30,071 bases of DNA from JADGGV01 sp035715725 (lineage in GTDB: Bacteria; Gemmatimonadota; Gemmatimonadetes; Longimicrobiales; RSA9), in NCBI GenBank assembly GCA_035715725.1, contig DASTKT010000166.1, positions 1 to 30,071 on the forward strand. The letters are read 5' to 3'. The notes under the pieces are model-generated. The model searched no databases. It was not told where the DNA came from and saw nothing but the letters and a program-made list of their open reading frames with translations. Below are positions 1 through 8,653 of the stretch, piece by piece. The number at the start of each line of letters is the position of its first letter. Positions within the stretch are counted from its first letter, which is position 1. A program made the translations under genes and the position numbers.

Positions 1-2151
1 CAGTTCTGGAAGTCGACGGACGGCGGCAAGACGTTCCCGAAGCAGCTCCGCCCGCCGCACGGCGACAACCACGACCTGTGGATCGCCTCGAACGACCCGC
101 AGCGCATGATCGAGGCGAACGACGGCGGCGGCACGGTCTCGACGAACGGCGGCGAGACGTGGACGGACGAGGACTACCCGACCGCGCAGCTCTACCACAT
201 CGCCACGACGAAGGACTACCCGTACCACGTCTGCGGCGCGCAGCAGGACAACAGCACGATGTGCGCGCCGAGCCGCGAGGCCGGGCGCTACCTGGCGCGC
301 GGGAGCGGCGGCGACGGCGCCTACTTCTACGCCGTGGGCGGCGGCGAGAGCGGCTACATCGCGCCGGACCCGAAGGACCCGAACGTCTTCTACGCCGGCA
401 GCCAGGGCGCGCTTCTGTCGCGCTACGACCGCACGATCGGCCAGGCGCGCGACATCCAGGTCTACCCGCGCTTCTTCTCGGGCGAGCCCGCCTCGGCGCT
501 GAAGGAGCGCTGGCAGTGGACGTACCCGATCGTCTTCTCGCCGCTCGACCCGAACGTGCTGTACACGTCGTCGCAGCACCTGTGGAAGACGACGAACCAG
601 GGGATGAGCTGGGAGCGGATCTCGCCCGACCTGACGCTGGCCGACCCGAAGACGCTCGGCTTTTCCGGCGGCCCGATCACGCACGACATGAACGGGCCGG
701 AGATCTACGGCACGATCTTCACGATCGCGCCCTCCTACCATGACGCGAACACGATCTGGACCGGCTCGGACGACGGGCTCGTCCAGATCACGCGCGACGG
801 CGGCAGGACGTGGACGAAGATCACGCCGCCCGGCCTGCCGAAGTACGCCCGCATCTCGATGATCGACGCGTCGCGTCACGACCCGGCCACGGCCTACGTG
901 GCCGCCAAGCTGTACCAGGTCGACGACCGGGCGCCCTACATTTTCCGGACGCACGACTTCGGCCGGACGTGGACGAAGATCGTGACCGGCATCGGCGCCG
1001 CCGACTTCGCCCACGTCGTGCGCGAGGACCCGAAGCGGAAGGGCTTGCTCTACGCCGGCACCGAGCACGGCATCTACGTCTCCTTCGACGACGGCGACCA
1101 CTGGCAGTCGCTTTCGCTGAACCTGCCGGACGTGCAGGTGTCGGACCTCGTCGTGGAGGAGAACGACGTCGTCATCGCCACGCACGGCCGCTCGGCGTAC
1201 GTGCTCGACGACGTGGGCCCGCTGCGCCAGCTCGGGGCGCAGGTGGCCGCCGAGCCGGTCCACCTGTTCCAGCCGCGCACGGCGACGCGGCGCGTCGACG
1301 ACGTGGCCATCGATTATTACCTGCGCAAGCCCGCCGACACCGTGACCGTCGAGATCCTCGGGCCGAACGGCGCGCTCGTGCGGCGTTTCCTGGCCACGGC
1401 CGCCGACACGGTGAAGCGGGACTCGACGTCGGACGACGACGAGCGGCCGCGGCCTGCGCCGCCCGGCCGCGCCGCCGGGCTGAACCGCTTCACCTGGCGG
1501 CCGCGCTACCCGGCGGCGACGAGCTTCCCGAAGATGGTCCTCTGGGGCGCCGACCGGGACGGGCCGTGGGCGCCGCCCGGGCGCTACCAGGTCCGCCTCT
1601 CGGCGAACGGCGTGACGCAGACGCAGGGCTTCGAGATCCGCAAGGACCCGCGCCTCACGGGCGTCACCGAGGCCGACCTGGCCGCGCAGTTCGAGCTGGC
1701 CTCGAAGATCCGCGACCGCGTGAGTGCCGCGAACGAGGGCGTCGTGGACATCCGCGCGCTGAAGGACCAGATCACGGAGCGGCTGGCCGGCGCCAGCGGC
1801 GACAGGGCGCTCGCGGCCGCCGGCCGGACGCTCGCCGACCGGCTCTCGGCCGTCGAGGAGGAGCTGTACCAGGTGCGGAACCGCAGCAGCCAGGATCCGC
1901 TCAACTTCCCGATCAAGCTGAACAACCGGCTCGCCGCGCTGGAGCGCATCGTCGAGAGCGCCGACGGCCGACCGACGCAGCAGAGCTACACGGTCTTCAA
2001 CGAGCTCTCCGCCGAGCTGGACCAGACGCTCGGCCGGCTCCGCGCGGTGATGGAGAAGGACGTCCCCGCGTTCGACCGGCTGCTCGCCGAGCGGCACCTC
2101 CCGGCGCTCGGCGCGAAGCCGGCCGCGGCCGCGACGAGCACGCAGCAGTAG
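1..2151 (+). CDS. BNR/Asp-box repeat (sortilin VPS10-like) beta-propeller protein, 5' truncated
   Basis: The reading frame is open from the first base, so the N-terminus lies outside the window; 716 residues are present. Seen: repeated Asp-box words such as TDGGKTF, TNGGETW, TNQGMSW, RDGGRTW, HDFGRTW and FDDGDHW, each closing a beta-propeller blade. After the propeller comes a beta-rich segment and an Ala-rich, charged helical tail (about the last 180 residues). Large proteins of this kind are often annotated as glycosyl hydrolase or exo-alpha-sialidase because of the Asp boxes, but sialidase catalytic residues are not evident, so a secreted binding or peptidase-like scaffold role is equally possible. 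A strong hairpin follows the stop. The next gene starts 155 nt later on the same strand and has its own ribosome binding site. Sure of the family, not of the function. Confidence 0.85.
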   Translation, partial: QFWKSTDGGKTFPKQLRPPHGDNHDLWIASNDPQRMIEANDGGGTVSTNGGETWTDEDYPTAQLYHIATTKDYPYHVCGAQQDNSTMCAPSREAGRYLARGSGGDGAYFYAVGGGESGYIAPDPKDPNVFYAGSQGALLSRYDRTIGQARDIQVYPRFFSGEPASALKERWQWTYPIVFSPLDPNVLYTSSQHLWKTTNQGMSWERISPDLTLADPKTLGFSGGPITHDMNGPEIYGTIFTIAPSYHDANTIWTGSDDGLVQITRDGGRTWTKITPPGLPKYARISMIDASRHDPATAYVAAKLYQVDDRAPYIFRTHDFGRTWTKIVTGIGAADFAHVVREDPKRKGLLYAGTEHGIYVSFDDGDHWQSLSLNLPDVQVSDLVVEENDVVIATHGRSAYVLDDVGPLRQLGAQVAAEPVHLFQPRTATRRVDDVAIDYYLRKPADTVTVEILGPNGALVRRFLATAADTVKRDSTSDDDERPRPAPPGRAAGLNRFTWRPRYPAATSFPKMVLWGADRDGPWAPPGRYQVRLSANGVTQTQGFEIRKDPRLTGVTEADLAAQFELASKIRDRVSAANEGVVDIRALKDQITERLAGASGDRALAAAGRTLADRLSAVEEELYQVRNRSSQDPLNFPIKLNNRLAALERIVESADGRPTQQSYTVFNELSAELDQTLGRLRAVMEKDVPAFDRLLAERHLPALGAKPAAAATSTQQ

Positions 2152-2166
2152 GCCGGATCCACGGTC

Positions 2167-2203
2167 GGGCGCCCCGGGCGGCGAGCATCCGCCCGGGGCG
2201 CCC
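2167..2203. terminator. 15-bp stem hairpin after the BNR gene
   Basis: GGGCGCCCCGGGCGG pairs perfectly with CCGCCCGGGGCGCCC across a 7-nt loop, starting 16 nt after the stop codon. No T-tract follows, so it is a hairpin-only terminator candidate, common in GC-rich genomes. Confidence 0.5.
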
Positions 2204-2306
2204 CCCGCCGCCGCGCGCCCCCGCCGCGCCGCCGGAACCTCCCTCCGCTCCGCGGGTTTCGATGCATACTCCCCGGGACCCAGCACCGGGGCCGCCGGAG
2301 ATCCTG

Positions 2307-3740
2307 ATGTCCGCGCCCGCAGATCCGCAGCTCGCCGCGCCCGCCATCGAGGCTTCCCCACCCTTCTGGTCCGCCGTCCGCGAGGCCCTCGCCGGGTCCC
2401 GGCGCGACTACACCGCGGGGCCGATCGGCCGCGCGGTACTCGTGCTCGCCGTGCCCATGGTCCTCGAGATGGTCATGGAGAGCGTCTTCGCGGTGTGCGA
2501 CGTCTTCTTCGTCGGCCGGCTGGGCGCCGCCGCCGTGGCCACCGTCGGGCTGACCGAGTCGATGCTGGCGCTGGTGTACACGCTCGCCGCCGGCCTCGGC
2601 ATCGGCGCCACGGCGCTCGTCGCCCGCCGCATCGGCGAGAAGCACCCGGACGCCGCGGCGCGCACCGCCGTGCAGGCCGTCGTGCTCGGGCTCGGGCTCT
2701 CCGCCGCGCTCGGCGTCGCCGGCTCCCTGGCGGCGCCCCGGCTCCTGCTCGGGATGGGCGCGACGCCGGACGTCGTGGCGATCGGCTCGGGCTACACGCG
2801 CGTCATGCTGGGCGGGAGCGCCTCGATCCTGCTCCTCTTCCTCGTGAACGCGATCTTCCGCGGCGCCGGCGACGCCGCCGTCGCCATGCGCGTGCTCTGG
2901 ATCGCGAACGGCATCAACATCGCGCTCGGCCCCTGCCTCATCTTCGGGCTCGGCCCGTTTCCACGCCTCGGCGTCACCGGCGCCGCCGTGGCGACCACGA
3001 TCGGCCGCAGCACCGGCGCGCTGATCGCGCTCTGGCGCCTCGGCCGCGGCAACGGGCACATCCGCGTCGCGCGGCGCCACCTCCGCCTCGAGCCCGCGAC
3101 GATGCTCGCGCTCGTGCGCCTCTCCGGCACCGCCACGCTCCAGGTGCTGATCGGCACGGCGAGCTGGATCGGGCTCATCCGCATCCTGTCGACGTTCGGC
3201 AGCGCCGCGCTGGCCGGCTACACGATCGGCATCCGCATCATCCTGTTCGCGCTGCTGCCGGCGTGGGGGATGAGCAACGCGGCGGCGACGATGGTCGGGC
3301 AGGCGCTCGGCGCCGGCCGGCCCGAGCGCGCCGAGAAGGCCGTCTGGCTGACCGGCCTCTACAACATGGCGTTCCTCGGCGCGGTCGGCCTGGCGTTCGT
3401 CCTCTTCGCCGGGCCGATCGTGCGCCTCTTCACGGCGGACCCGGCCGTGCGCGCCTACGGGCGGGACGCGCTGCGTATCGTCGCGCTCGGCTTCCTGTTC
3501 TACGCCTACGGGATGGTGCTCGGACAGGCGTTCAACGGCGCCGGCGACACGACGACGCCGACGCTCCTCAACTTCGGCGCGTTCTGGGCGTTCGAGATCC
3601 CGGTGGCGTACGTGCTCGCCGTGCACCTGCGCATGGGGCCGCACGGCGTCTTCGTCGCCATCACGCTGGCGTTCTCGGCCTTCGCGCTCGCGGCGGCCGC
3701 GCTCTTCCGCCGCGGGCGCTGGAAGACGCGCCGCGTGTAG
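2307..3740 (+). CDS. MATE family efflux transporter
   Basis: Inner-membrane multidrug and toxin extrusion pump that exchanges cations for drugs or other organic compounds. The 477-residue product matches the usual MATE length of about 450-480. Seen: a hydrophilic N-terminal tail of about 40 residues, then about twelve hydrophobic segments in two similar halves. Typical MATE sequences include the first-helix stretch AVPMVLEMVMESVFAVCDV followed by FVGRLG, and in the second half MSNAAATMVGQALGAGRPERA. The ATG at 2307 was chosen because GGAG lies 6 nt upstream; an in-frame ATG at 2262 would add 15 residues. The substrate cannot be read from the sequence. The gene stands alone between a hairpin and a 190-nt spacer. 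Confidence 0.93.
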   Translation: MSAPADPQLAAPAIEASPPFWSAVREALAGSRRDYTAGPIGRAVLVLAVPMVLEMVMESVFAVCDVFFVGRLGAAAVATVGLTESMLALVYTLAAGLGIGATALVARRIGEKHPDAAARTAVQAVVLGLGLSAALGVAGSLAAPRLLLGMGATPDVVAIGSGYTRVMLGGSASILLLFLVNAIFRGAGDAAVAMRVLWIANGINIALGPCLIFGLGPFPRLGVTGAAVATTIGRSTGALIALWRLGRGNGHIRVARRHLRLEPATMLALVRLSGTATLQVLIGTASWIGLIRILSTFGSAALAGYTIGIRIILFALLPAWGMSNAAATMVGQALGAGRPERAEKAVWLTGLYNMAFLGAVGLAFVLFAGPIVRLFTADPAVRAYGRDALRIVALGFLFYAYGMVLGQAFNGAGDTTTPTLLNFGAFWAFEIPVAYVLAVHLRMGPHGVFVAITLAFSAFALAAAALFRRGRWKTRRV

Positions 3741-3931
3741 GGCGCGGGGAGACCGCGCGGCGTCGGCGGCACCCGCCCTGCCGCATCGCGGCGCGCACCG
3801 CCGCGGCCGCGACCCGGACAAGCCGCCGGAGAATGGGGATCTCGTCGCCGCCGCGCGCGGTATACCCGCCGGACCCCGGGTCGCAGGGACCCGTCTGGTC
3901 GTCTTCCGTCGGATCCTGAGCCGAAACCCAT

Positions 3932-5197
3932 TTGCTCCGCGCGCTGCTCCCGCTCCTGCTCGCCGCCGGCACGGTGGCCGGCCCGCACCCGCTCGGCGTG
4001 CCCATCCCGGCCGCCGGCGGCGCCGCAGGTCCGGCCGCCACCCTTCTACCCGGGACCGTCCTGTCGATCCGGTTCCTGGAGCGCCTGACCAGCGGGCGGA
4101 CGCCGGTCGGCGCGCCGGTCCTCCTCCAGACGATGCAGCCGCTCGTCGGCGGGCACTGCGTGCTCGTGCCGGCGTTCGCGCGCGCGGCCGGCCACGTGAC
4201 CGCCTCGCGCGATGGGCGCGGCCCGCGGGCCCGCGGCATCCTCGAGCTGGCGTTCGACTCGCTCGAGGTGCGCCCGGGCGTCTGGGCGCCGCTCGAGGCC
4301 TCGCTCGACACGCTGGAGTACGGCGCGCCGCCGCGCGCCGCGGCGCCGCGCACGATCCGCGCGCGCCCGCACTCGCTCCTCCCCCGCGCCGCGGTGCTCG
4401 CCATGGCCGGCGCCGCCGAGCTGCCGCTCGTGCCCGTGGCGCTCCTGGGCGGGTACTTCCTGGCGGCCCGCGGGCCCCGCGCCACGATCCTCCCCGGGGA
4501 GGTCGGTGCGCTCCGCCTGGACCGGCCGCTGCGCCTGGCGTCGGCGGGCGGGTGCCTGCCTCCGGCCGGCGCGCGCTCAACGACGGACGCGCTGTGGCTC
4601 CCGGACTTCGTGCCGTTCACCGGCAACCGCGCAGGCACCCGCCGCGGCGATCCCGTCAACCTGCTCCTCGCGGGCGACGACTCCCTCGTCGACGCCGTGT
4701 TCCGGCGCGCGGGCTGGGTGCCGGCGCAGCGGCCGTCGCTCCGGACGCTGCTGCGCGGCGCCGTCGCCACCGTGGCCAAGCTCCCGGCGGCCGGCGCACC
4801 GGTCAGCACGCAGTACTTCCAGGGCCGGCGCCAGGACCGCGCCTACGAGCTGTCGGGCCCGAACGCGCGCTTCCGCCACCACGTCCGCCTCTGGCGCCTG
4901 GACGGCGCCCCCGGCGTCTGGGCGGCGGCGGCGAGCGACGACGTCGGCCTGACCGTCCATCCCTTCCCCTTCCGCGCGACGCACCGCATCGACCCGCAGG
5001 TCGACCGCGAGCGCGACCTCATCGCCGCTTCGCTCCAGGCCACGGGGTGCGCGGACCGGCTCGGCTACGCCACCGTCCTCGGCGGGCCGAGCCGCTTCCG
5101 CAACATCGCGGGCCAGCTCATCGTCACCGATGGACGCGCGGCGCGCCTGGCGCTGCACGCCTGCCCGCCGGCGGCGGACCTGGCGTCGCTGCGCTGA
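3932..5197 (+). CDS. Exported protein with C-terminal LssY_C domain
   Basis: 421 residues from a TTG start, the most upstream plausible one, because a hydrophobic signal-like stretch (LLPLLLAAGTVAG) follows at once. The ribosome binding site is weak, so the start is uncertain. Residues about 40-130 form an all-beta segment (PGTVLSIRFLERLTSG...) resembling the small beta domains of secreted proteins. A hydrophobic stretch with possible membrane affinity lies around 150-180. Residues about 219-385 carry the LssY C-terminal domain: PVNLLLAG, the AGW and VSTQYFQGRRQD stretches, HHVRLWR, SDDVGL and HRIDPQVDRERD are its recognisable landmarks. The biochemical role of LssY_C is not established. It stands alone between the MATE gene and cydAB. 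Confidence 0.78.
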   Translation: MLRALLPLLLAAGTVAGPHPLGVPIPAAGGAAGPAATLLPGTVLSIRFLERLTSGRTPVGAPVLLQTMQPLVGGHCVLVPAFARAAGHVTASRDGRGPRARGILELAFDSLEVRPGVWAPLEASLDTLEYGAPPRAAAPRTIRARPHSLLPRAAVLAMAGAAELPLVPVALLGGYFLAARGPRATILPGEVGALRLDRPLRLASAGGCLPPAGARSTTDALWLPDFVPFTGNRAGTRRGDPVNLLLAGDDSLVDAVFRRAGWVPAQRPSLRTLLRGAVATVAKLPAAGAPVSTQYFQGRRQDRAYELSGPNARFRHHVRLWRLDGAPGVWAAAASDDVGLTVHPFPFRATHRIDPQVDRERDLIAASLQATGCADRLGYATVLGGPSRFRNIAGQLIVTDGRAARLALHACPPAADLASLR

Positions 5198-5220
5198 CGG
5201 CGGGGCCCTGGCGTCGTTCC

Positions 5221-5246
5221 GCCTACGGCCCCCGGGGTCCGTAGGC
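5221..5246. terminator. Palindromic hairpin after the LssY_C gene
   Basis: GCCTACGG and CCGTAGGC pair over a GC-rich centre, giving a near-perfect 26-nt palindrome 24 nt past the stop codon. There is no T-tract. Candidate terminator between the LssY_C gene and cydAB. Confidence 0.4.
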
Positions 5247-5421
5247 TCGCGCTCGGGCGCCGCGCGGGGCGAGACGACGGGCCGCTCGCGCGACTGTTCC
5301 GCCGGCGGCGCGCTCGTGTAGGGCATTGCCCGACAGCCGGCGGCGAGCCGGCGGCGTAAGATCTCCGCCTCGGCGCGAGGACCCGTCCGGTCGGGGCGCG
5401 CCGACCCACGCGGAGCGACCG

Positions 5422-6747
5422 ATGGACGGACTCACGGCGGCCCGGGCGCAGATGGAGGTCTCGCTCGGGTTCCACATGATCTTCGCGGCGCTCGGCATCG
5501 GGCTGCCGCTGCTCATGGTGCTGGCCGAAGGGCTGGGGCTGCGCACGGGGCGGGAGCACTACCGGGCGCTGGCGCGGAAGTGGGCCAAGGCGACGGCGCT
5601 GACGTTCGCGATCGGCGCGGTCTCCGGCACCGCGCTGTCGTTCGAGCTGGGGCTGCTCTGGCCACGTTTCATGGCGTTCTCCGGCGCAGTGGTCGGGCCG
5701 GCCTTCCAGCTCGAGGGATACGCCTTCTTCATCGAGGCGATCTTCCTCGGCCTCTACCTCTACGGGTGGGACCGCCTCTCGCCGTTCCAGCACTGGCTGT
5801 CGGGGATCCCGGTCGCCTTCAGCGGCCTGATGTCGGGCGTGCTCGTGGTGGCGGCGAACGCCTGGATGCAGGTGCCCGGTGGCTTCCGCGCGGAGGCCGG
5901 TACGCTGGCGGCCGTCAACCCGCTGGCGCCGTTCCTGACGCCGGCGTGGCTCCACATGGCGCTGCACTCGTCCCTGTCCTGCTACATCGCGACGGGCTTC
6001 GCCGTGGGCGGCGTCTACGCGGTCGGCCTGCTCAAGGGCCGGCGCGACGCCTACCATCGCTCGGGGCTCGGCATCGCGCTGGCCGTCGGCGCGGCGGCCG
6101 CGCTGCTCCAGCCGCTCAGCGGCGACTACACCGCCCGCCAGACCGCGCGGCACCAGCCGCCGAAGCTCGCCGCCATGGAGGCGCACTTCCGCACCAGTGC
6201 CGGCGCGCCGCTGCTGATCGGCGGGATCCCGGACGAGCGGACCGGGGAGGTCCGCGGCGCGATCCGCATCCCCTACGGGCTGAGCCTCCTCGTCGCCCGC
6301 TCGCCGGGCGCGGTCGTGCCCGGACTCGACGCCGTGCCGCCCGAGCTGCGGCCGCCGGTGGCCGTCACCCACCTGGCGTTCGACACCATGGTCGGGAGCG
6401 CGTTCCTGCTCCTCGGCGCGGGCGCGCTCTACTGGATCCTGCGCTGGCGACGCCGCGATGGCGACCGCCGGTGGCTGCTCCGCCTCCTCGTCGCCGTCTC
6501 GCCCTTCGGATTCCTCGCGCTCGAGGCCGGCTGGATCGTGACGGAGGTCGGCCGCCAGCCGTGGGTGATCTACGAGGTCATGCGCACCGCCGATGCCGTG
6601 ACCCCCGTCCCGCAGGTCCGGCTGACGTTCGCGATGTTCACGCTCCTCTACCTGTTCCTCGGCTCCGCGCTGGTGCTGCTGCTGCGCCGCCTCGCCGGGA
6701 CGAGCGCCGCGCACCCGGAGGGGACGGAGGCGGTCCATGCCGCTTGA
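5422..6747 (+). CDS. cydA: Cytochrome bd-type quinol oxidase subunit I
   Basis: Membrane subunit that binds the haems and the quinol and reduces oxygen to water. 441 residues. Seen ligands and motifs: His18 (high-spin haem), Glu99 and Glu105 in LEGYAFFIEAIF, His182 in HMALHSSLSCY and Met323 in DTMVGSAF (haem b558), the quinol-site stretch QPPKLAAMEAHF with Lys248 and Glu253, and GRQPW at 377-381. The loop between the quinol stretch and the next helix is short, placing it in the short Q-loop (CioA-like) group rather than with E. coli CydA, which is about 80 residues longer. The ATG is preceded by GGAG at 7-nt spacing. It overlaps cydB by 11 nt. No cydX or cydDC is visible nearby. Confidence 0.96.
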   Translation: MDGLTAARAQMEVSLGFHMIFAALGIGLPLLMVLAEGLGLRTGREHYRALARKWAKATALTFAIGAVSGTALSFELGLLWPRFMAFSGAVVGPAFQLEGYAFFIEAIFLGLYLYGWDRLSPFQHWLSGIPVAFSGLMSGVLVVAANAWMQVPGGFRAEAGTLAAVNPLAPFLTPAWLHMALHSSLSCYIATGFAVGGVYAVGLLKGRRDAYHRSGLGIALAVGAAAALLQPLSGDYTARQTARHQPPKLAAMEAHFRTSAGAPLLIGGIPDERTGEVRGAIRIPYGLSLLVARSPGAVVPGLDAVPPELRPPVAVTHLAFDTMVGSAFLLLGAGALYWILRWRRRDGDRRWLLRLLVAVSPFGFLALEAGWIVTEVGRQPWVIYEVMRTADAVTPVPQVRLTFAMFTLLYLFLGSALVLLLRRLAGTSAAHPEGTEAVHAA

Positions 6748-7762
6748 GGGGTGGGTCGCGGGGCTCGGCGTGCTCGGCGTCGTCGCCTACGCGGTGCTCG
6801 GTGGCGCCGACTTCGGCGGCGGCATCTGGGACGCCTTCGCGCACGGGCCGCGCAAGGCGCAGCAGCGCGAGGCGATCGCGCACGCCGTGGGGCCGGTCTG
6901 GGAGGCCAACCACGTCTGGCTCATCTTCGTCATCGTGCTGGTCTTCACCGCGTTTCCGCTCGCGTACGCCGCGCTCAGCGTGGCGCTCTTCATCCCGTTC
7001 CATCTGGTGCTGCTCGGGATCATCCTGCGCGGCGCCTCGTTCGTCTTCCGCGCCTACTCGCCGCAGAGCGCCCGCTCGACCGGGCCCGCGCCGGGCGGCC
7101 GCCGCTGGGGCGCCGTCTTCGGCATGGCCAGCGTGATCACGCCGCCGCTCCTCGGGATGTGCCTCGGCGCGATCTCGTCCGGCAGCCTGCGCGTCGCCGA
7201 CGGCCACGTCGTATCCGGCGGGGCGGCGGCCTGGCTCACCCCGATCTCGATCGGCATCGGCGCGCTCGCGCTCTCGATCTGCGCGTATCTCGCCGCCGTC
7301 TACCTGGCCAATGAGACGGACGGCGCGCTGCGGGAGGATTTCCGGCGGGAGGCGCTGCTGGCGGGGACGTTCGTCGTCGCGTTCTCGGTCATCGTGCTGC
7401 CGCTGCTCCGGAGCGGCGCGCCGCACCTCTGGAACGGACTGCTCGGCGGCCGCGCGGCGCCGGTCGTCGGCGTCGGCATCGCCGCCGCGCTGACGTCCGG
7501 CTGGACGCTGCTGCGGCGGCGCTATCGGGTGGCGCGCATGGCCGCGGTGGCGCAGGTCGTCTGCCTGCTCGTTGGCTGGGCACTGGCGCAGTACCCGTAC
7601 CTGATCTATCCCGACCTCACCCTGCGCGCCGCCGCCGCCCCCACGCCGACGCTGCTCTTCGTGCTCTACTCGCTGCCGCTCGGCATGGTGCTGCTCCTCC
7701 CCTCCCTCTGGCTCCTGTTCCGCGTCTTCAAGGGCGAGTACCTGACGCTCGGGGAGCGGTGA
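6737..7762 (+). CDS. cydB: Cytochrome bd-type quinol oxidase subunit II
   Basis: Partner of CydA in the membrane-bound terminal oxidase that uses oxygen at low tension. 341 residues with about eight to nine hydrophobic segments. The N-terminal signature YAVLGGADFGGGIWD (Asp25 region) is diagnostic of CydB, followed by the conserved VGPVWEANHVWLIF. The ATG lies inside the end of cydA (11-nt overlap) behind GGAGG-like sequence, indicating translational coupling and fixed stoichiometry. Downstream is a 30-nt perfect palindrome, then a gene on the other strand. Confidence 0.96.
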   Translation: MPLEGWVAGLGVLGVVAYAVLGGADFGGGIWDAFAHGPRKAQQREAIAHAVGPVWEANHVWLIFVIVLVFTAFPLAYAALSVALFIPFHLVLLGIILRGASFVFRAYSPQSARSTGPAPGGRRWGAVFGMASVITPPLLGMCLGAISSGSLRVADGHVVSGGAAAWLTPISIGIGALALSICAYLAAVYLANETDGALREDFRREALLAGTFVVAFSVIVLPLLRSGAPHLWNGLLGGRAAPVVGVGIAAALTSGWTLLRRRYRVARMAAVAQVVCLLVGWALAQYPYLIYPDLTLRAAAAPTPTLLFVLYSLPLGMVLLLPSLWLLFRVFKGEYLTLGER

Positions 7763-7816
7763 GCGGCGCCTGAGCGCCCCACCACGCTCTCGCGCCGCGT
7801 CGGGCGCGCCGCGACC

Positions 7817-7846
7817 GGCGGGCGGGAGCGCGCGCTCCCGCCCGCC
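7817..7846. terminator. Perfect 30-nt palindrome between convergent genes
   Basis: GGCGGGCGGGAGCGC is followed directly by its reverse complement. It lies between the ends of cydB (+) and the HEAT gene (-), so it can act as a shared bidirectional terminator. No T-tract on either side. Confidence 0.5.
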
Positions 7847-7882
7847 GCCGGCGTCGGAACGGCCGCGGGCGGCCCCCGGGCG

Positions 7883-8653
7883 CTACCGCTTCAGCAGCAG
7901 CTCCTCGAACAGCGCGAGCGCGCGCGGGTCGCCGCTCTGTCCAAGCCAGAAGAGCGCCTGCCGGCGGAGCCGTGGATCGCCGTTGCGCCGGGCGATGGCG
8001 ATCAGCGCCGGCACGCCCTCGTCCCGGGGCCGCTGCGACAGCGCGAAGATGGCCTGCTTCCGGACGTCGACATCGACATCGTCGTCGCGGGCCAGCTCGT
8101 CGAGGCCGCGGGTGGCGGCCTCGGCGGCCTCCTGCCCGATCCAGAACGTCGCTTGCTTGCGCACCGCCTGCGGCCGCGAGCCGTCCCGGGCGATCGCCAG
8201 CAGCTCGGGCCAGACCGTGGCGCTGTCGGCCAGCGTCGCGGCGAAGACGGCCCGCTTCGCGACTTCGTCGTCCGAGCGCGCCAGCGAGAGCAGGTAGGCG
8301 GCCGCGTCGGCCGCCCGCACGGCGCCCAGATCCGTCACGCCGGCGCCGTCCGGCTTCCAGTGGCCGCCGACGTAGGTCCGCATCCCGACGACGCGGTGAT
8401 CGCGCACGTCCAGCGCGATGCGGGCCGGCCCCTCCTCGCAGTCGCTCTCCCATTCGGAGGAGCGGCCCTGCCGCCGGTTGATGCTGTTCTCGCCGTTGCC
8501 GCAGACGCCCGGGTGGGCGGCGAAGCTCATGCGGACGGTGCCGTCGGCGGCCGCGGCCACGCGAGAGGCCAGCGACTGCGCCGCCGCCGGCAGGGCGGCC
8601 GCCACCACGGCGGCCGCCGCCAGCGCCGAAGCGCGCGGGATGCGGGTGCTCAT
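7883..8653 (-). CDS. Exported HEAT-repeat protein (short paralogue)
   Basis: 256 residues. Seen: a Sec signal peptide (Ala-rich core ending AAAQS, likely cleavage near residue 25); a middle beta-like domain with two cysteines (VCGNG and DCEEG) that could form a disulfide; then, from about residue 115, HEAT-type helical repeats. Three carry the same signature as the upstream gene: KQATFWIGQ, KQAIFALSQ and RQALFWLGQ. HEAT repeats bind proteins; no catalytic motif is visible. The ATG overlaps the stop of the upstream gene in an ATGA, so the two are translationally coupled and probably duplicated from one another in their repeat part. Last gene of the sigma-factor operon. Role unknown; a periplasmic sensor or scaffold is a guess. 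Confidence 0.85.
   Translation of the reverse strand: MSTRIPRASALAAAAVVAAALPAAAQSLASRVAAAADGTVRMSFAAHPGVCGNGENSINRRQGRSSEWESDCEEGPARIALDVRDHRVVGMRTYVGGHWKPDGAGVTDLGAVRAADAAAYLLSLARSDDEVAKRAVFAATLADSATVWPELLAIARDGSRPQAVRKQATFWIGQEAAEAATRGLDELARDDDVDVDVRKQAIFALSQRPRDEGVPALIAIARRNGDPRLRRQALFWLGQSGDPRALALFEELLLKR

Noticed and set aside
1986..4580. Very long open frame on the minus strand opposite the MATE gene and its flanks
   Set aside because: Arg/Ala/Gly-rich composition without domains, opposite well-recognised genes; stop codons are rare in all frames of such GC-rich DNA.
5327..5363. TTGCCC and TAAGAT as a promoter for cydAB
   Set aside because: Spacing of about 25 nt is too long for a sigma-70 promoter.
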